A DNA stretch of 63,891 bases from assembly GCA_028821395.1 (NCBI GenBank), contig JAPPGP010000013.1, positions 1 through 63,891 on the forward strand. The letters are read 5' to 3'. The DNA comes from Defluviicoccus sp. GTDB lineage: Bacteria > Pseudomonadota > Alphaproteobacteria > MPNO01. A program made the translations under genes and the position numbers. Below the pieces are notes generated by a model that saw only the letters and a list, made by a program, of their open reading frames with translations, ran no database searches and had not been told where the DNA came from. Below, one piece after another: positions 61,099 to 63,891 of the stretch. Each line of letters begins with the position of its first letter. Within the stretch, counting starts at the first letter, position 1.

Positions 61099-61719
61099 GT
61101 GGAGATCGTCGAGGAATTCACCATCCCCGCGCGCGAGGGCCGCGCCGTCCGCGTGGAGAAGGGCCAGGTGCTCCGCATCCACCAGATCGTCGGCGGGCAG
61201 GTCGGCGATTGCGTGTTCTACAACGCCGACGACTACCGCGAGTGGTTCCATGTCGGGCAGAGCTGGGCGACCAACGTGATCCTCGGCACCGGCACGTCGA
61301 AATCCTTCAAGCACTTCTATTCCAAGCCGCCGCGCGAGAACGTGATGCTTACCGTCATCGCCGACACCTGCGCCAACCACTGGGGCAATATGGGCGGGCG
61401 CTGCTCGGCGAAGCTCTACGAGCGGCGCGACAATCTCGATTCGCACCGCTCCTGCCAGGAGAACCTGACCGAGGCGCTGGCGCCCTGGGGGCTCAGCGGG
61501 GACGAGGTGATGGACGTGTTCAACGTGTTCATGAACGTCGAGCTCGACAGCGGGGGCGGATTCAAGATCCTGCCGACCGAGGTCGGCGCGGGCGACTACA
61601 TCGACCTGCGTGCCGAGATGAACGTGCTCGCCGCAATCTCCGCCTGCCCGGCCGACACCTCGCCCACCAACAACGGCAGATCCGCCCCGCTCGGCATCAA
61701 GCTGTTCGCGGGGAGTTAG
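61099..61719 (+). CDS. DUF1989 family protein (urea carboxylase-associated)
   Basis: The 206-residue protein has the DUF1989 signature: TIPAREGRAVRVEKGQVLRI at the start, TCANHWGNMGGRCSAK in the middle and the C-terminal SACPADTSPTNNGR. Members are found with urea carboxylase genes but their reaction is not clear. GTG 61099 is chosen because GGAGG is six bases upstream and the conserved sequence begins at EIVEEF. It converges with the MFS gene at 61727. Confidence 0.85.
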   Translation: MEIVEEFTIPAREGRAVRVEKGQVLRIHQIVGGQVGDCVFYNADDYREWFHVGQSWATNVILGTGTSKSFKHFYSKPPRENVMLTVIADTCANHWGNMGGRCSAKLYERRDNLDSHRSCQENLTEALAPWGLSGDEVMDVFNVFMNVELDSGGGFKILPTEVGAGDYIDLRAEMNVLAAISACPADTSPTNNGRSAPLGIKLFAGS

Positions 61720-61726
61720 GCGCCCC

Positions 61727-62992
61727 TCACCCCGCCGCCCGCGCGGGCTCGTCGGTCTCCAGCGCGCTGGTCATCGCCGCCCGGCGGGTGCGCCCCCAGA
61801 GCCAGACCAGCAGGCAGATCGCCGCGCCGCCGATCACCGGCCATTGCAGCCCGATCCAGCTCGACAGCGAGCCCATGATCAGCGCGCCGATCGCCGGCGC
61901 GCCGCGGTTGATCATGCCGTAGAGGCTCATCACCCGGCCGCGCAGCCCGGGATCGACGGCGTTCTGCAGCAGCGTCTGCTCGCCCACCCCGACCACGATC
62001 AGGGCGAAGCCGGCGACCGCGAGGCAGGGCAGCGCGAGCCAGAACGCATCGGTCGCGGCGAAGCCGATCAGCACCGCGCCGAGCAGCGCGATGCCGGCGA
62101 CCGTGGTCGCGGTGAGCCCGGCGACGGCGCCGCGCTGGGCGAGCCAGAGCCCGCCCAGCATGGCGCCGAGCCCAGCCGCCGAGGTCAGCCAGGCGAGCCC
62201 TTCCGCGCCGCGTCCGAACACCGCGTCGGCGAAGCCCGGCAGCAGCTCCAGCACCGGGCGGCCGCACAGCGCGACGATGGTGAGGATGGCGAGCATCGGC
62301 CCGATGCCCTTGTGGCGGGCGGCATAGGCGTAGCCCTCGGCGATCTCGCCCGGCATGCTGCGGATGGCGCGCGCGGCCCTGCGGCTCTCCCCGTGCTCCA
62401 GCCGGACGCGCGATAAGACGGCGAGGAACACCACGAAGCTCGCCGCGTTGAACGCGAACGCCCAGCCGATTCCGTAGCGGACAATCAGGAACCCCGCCAC
62501 CATCGGGCCTACGAAGCGCGCGCCGTTGAAGATCAGCGAGTTGATGCCGATCGCCGCCGACAGGTCCCGGCGCGGCACCAGGCTCGGCACGATGGCGAGC
62601 CGCACCGGCTGGCCGAAGGCGAGCACCGACCCGCCCGCCGCTACCAGCACCAGCAGGATCTCGATGGTGATCGCGCCGGTCAGCGTGAACCCGGCGAGCA
62701 GGACCGCCTGGACGAGGTTGAGCGCCTGGATCGTCTTGACCGCGCGCAGCCGATCGACCCGGTCGGCGACCGCGCCGGTGATCGGGGCCAGGAGGACGGT
62801 CGGGAACAAATCGGCGAAGGCGATGATGCCGAGCCAGGTGCCCGAATGGGTGAGCTCCCAGGCGAGCCAGCCGACCGACATGCGCTGCACCCAGGTGCCG
62901 ACATGCGACGCCACGTTGCCGGCCGAGAACAGGCGGAAGTCGCGATGCGCGAGCGCGCTCCGAATGGGGTCGAGACGGGTGGGGAACTTCAT
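61727..62992 (-). CDS. MFS transporter (EntS/MFS_3-like exporter)
   Basis: The 421-residue carrier has about 12 helices. The first transmembrane pair holds DFRLFSAGNVASHVGTWVQR, typical of the MFS_3 exporters related to enterobactin exporter EntS, and ADRVDRLRAVKTIQ in the loop 2-3 region. ATG 62992 is the only start that gives this N-terminus. Its solute is unknown, and it sits between unrelated genes. Confidence 0.85.
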   Translation of the reverse strand: MKFPTRLDPIRSALAHRDFRLFSAGNVASHVGTWVQRMSVGWLAWELTHSGTWLGIIAFADLFPTVLLAPITGAVADRVDRLRAVKTIQALNLVQAVLLAGFTLTGAITIEILLVLVAAGGSVLAFGQPVRLAIVPSLVPRRDLSAAIGINSLIFNGARFVGPMVAGFLIVRYGIGWAFAFNAASFVVFLAVLSRVRLEHGESRRAARAIRSMPGEIAEGYAYAARHKGIGPMLAILTIVALCGRPVLELLPGFADAVFGRGAEGLAWLTSAAGLGAMLGGLWLAQRGAVAGLTATTVAGIALLGAVLIGFAATDAFWLALPCLAVAGFALIVVGVGEQTLLQNAVDPGLRGRVMSLYGMINRGAPAIGALIMGSLSSWIGLQWPVIGGAAICLLVWLWGRTRRAAMTSALETDEPARAAG

Positions 62993-63117
62993 CGGCGCGT
63001 CTGGGCCAGGGCGCGCGGACGATAGCAGAGCCGCGCGCAAGCGCCCAAGCGAGCGCCGCGCGAGCCCGGGTCCCGCGGCGGCGCCGGCTTGCTGTCGGTC
63101 GCCGGTGAGAACTGCTG

Positions 63118-63435
63118 TTAGCGGATCGCCTCCACCTTGAGGCGAAGCCGTTCGCGATCCTGAAGGCGGCCGATGACCTCGAAGAGGTTCCGGGCTTGCG
63201 GATTTCCGTCGGGACCGAACATGCGCATCAGGCTCTTGGGCGACTTCTCGGTCAGAAGGCCGAGCTCGCGAAACCCGATCGTGGCGTTGATGTAGTCGCG
63301 CAGAATCGACTTGCCGGTGTCGACATCGCCCGACAGCAAGCGCTCGACCGCTTCCGTGAGCAGTTCCTCGCGGAAGGCCGGGTCGCGGTCGATGCGTCGC
63401 TTGACGGTTTCCTTGAAGTCGCGTGTGAGAGACAT
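63118..63435 (-). CDS. HigA-like or addiction-module antidote protein
   Basis: The 105-residue protein is basic and helical, with TRDFKETVKRRIDRDPAFREE and a later INATIGFRELGLLTEKSPKS segment like the helix-turn-helix of antidote proteins. GGAGGG lies eight bases before ATG 63435. Upstream on the same strand only the last residues of a RelE-like toxin remain, so the antidote seems to have lost its partner. It may act on promoters. Confidence 0.65.
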   Translation of the reverse strand: MSLTRDFKETVKRRIDRDPAFREELLTEAVERLLSGDVDTGKSILRDYINATIGFRELGLLTEKSPKSLMRMFGPDGNPQARNLFEVIGRLQDRERLRLKVEAIR

Positions 63436-63440
63436 GGTTC

Positions 63441-63490
63441 TCAGCCCTCCCTTCGCCTGCGCCGTTTGTAGTCCTGCCAATGGCTTCGCG
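63441..63490 (-). pseudogene. C-terminal scrap of a RelE-like toxin
   Basis: Minus-strand codons immediately ahead of the antidote gene read HWQDYKRRRRREG then stop. The RDYKRR-type tail is typical of RelE/HigB toxins. Further upstream the sequence turns into a REP-like repeat, so the rest has been lost. Confidence 0.4.
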
Positions 63491-63536
63491 CCGCCACCCT
63501 CCCGACCTGCCGCCTCGCGGGCGGAAGGGCTGCATG

Positions 63537-63619
63537 GGTGGCCGGATCAAGTCCGGCCATGACGTGGTTGGGTAAGCGCCAACACCCCCTCGTCATGCCC
63601 GGACTTGATCCGGGCATCC
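63537..63619. repeat. two REP-like palindromes
   Basis: GTGGCCGGATCAAGTCCGG then CCATGACG (63537-63563) is followed by CATGCCCGGACTTGATCCGG then GCATCC (63594-63619). The pair is in inverted orientation. Confidence 0.7.
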
Positions 63620-63863
63620 ATGCGGCCTCGCCACCTCTCCCGAACGGCCGCCTTGCGAGCCGAGACGCCGCGTGGGTAGCCGGAACACCCCGGACTCGTA
63701 GCCATAACGGAAGAAGTGTCGCGGCCCTCCCGCCCGGTCAAGCAACCTACATAAGCCCCTATCGAAAGGCGTGTCCTGAGCTGGTCGAAGGACGCCCGCC
63801 TTGCCGCGCGGAATGACCGTTGATAGCTTGCCGGCGACCCCGACCCCGATCCTGGAGCCCGCC

Positions 63864-63891
63864 ATGCCGGACACTGCGCGCAGCACGGCGA
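63864..63891 (+). CDS. possible start of a gene cut by the window end
   Basis: ATG 63864 opens a frame MPDTARSTA that runs to the end of the window, preceded by CCTGGAGCCC. Too little is visible to identify it. Confidence 0.3.

Overview
The window is about 64 kb of very high G+C DNA, densely coded on both strands. It reads as chromosome from an aerobic, heterotrophic alphaproteobacterium, probably Rhodospirillales- or Hyphomicrobiales-like. The evidence is a perfect ParB-binding parS palindrome (3697-3712), many copies of the CCGGACTTGATCCGG-type palindromic repeat common in that class, Bug/TctC and TctA transport genes, form-II CO-dehydrogenase-like genes, several short-chain dehydrogenases (SDRs) and phthalate-type Rieske oxygenases. 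No rRNA, tRNA or CRISPR array was seen. The only candidate DNA-binding proteins are toxin-antitoxin antitoxins.

Layout. 0-5 kb: hydrolase (apparently truncated), aconitase acnA, parS, a coiled-coil protein and repeats. 4.7-8.3 kb (minus): SDR, homogentisate dioxygenase hmgA and a Tm-1/UPF0261 protein. 8.5-15.6 kb: SDR, two 2-oxoglutarate/Fe(II)-type oxygenases, then a plus-strand run of molybdopterin oxidoreductase, SDR, VOC protein and SDR. 15.7-20.9 kb (minus): a tight five-gene run of bicupin, EutA-like reactivase, tiny membrane protein, MFS transporter and 4,5-dihydroxyphthalate decarboxylase-like protein. 21-22.3 kb: two adjacent PIN-type toxin-antitoxin loci, one with a frameshifted toxin. 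22.3-29.3 kb: DUF454, UbiD-like decarboxylase, FAA hydrolase, apt, IlvD/Edd dehydratase and two SDRs; dehydratase, SDR and hydrolase could form a non-phosphorylative sugar-acid route. 29.4-38.2 kb: IS110 scrap, methyltransferase, TctAB-fused permease with its binding protein, hydroxyacid dehydrogenase, DUF4242, TPR protein and an alkylsulfatase-like metallo-beta-lactamase protein.

38.4-46.3 kb is one apparent plus-strand operon: a dihydroxyphthalate decarboxylase-like protein, three VanA/phthalate-type Rieske oxygenases, a complete NitT/TauT-type ABC importer and an HD-domain protein whose metal-ligand spacing matches the PhnZ-type diiron oxygenases. It looks like an uptake and oxidation system for an unidentified aromatic or ether-type compound. 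46.4-50.7 kb: an IS110 relic joined to a fragment of a dioxygenase gene, a lower-G+C island with another Rieske oxygenase and its small partner, then a tautomerase and the intact dioxygenase.

50.8-56.0 kb is the most unusual part: a gamma-glutamyltranspeptidase, a cytochrome P450 fused behind an N-terminal GPP34 (GOLPH3-like) domain, and, convergent to it, a low-G+C gene whose product carries the diagnostic motifs of eukaryotic sterol C-24 methyltransferase (ERG6). It is followed by 1.2 kb of IS21/IS3 debris. 57-63 kb: a CO-dehydrogenase-like molybdenum hydroxylase operon (coxM-S-L), a DUF1989 protein, an MFS exporter and an orphan antitoxin.
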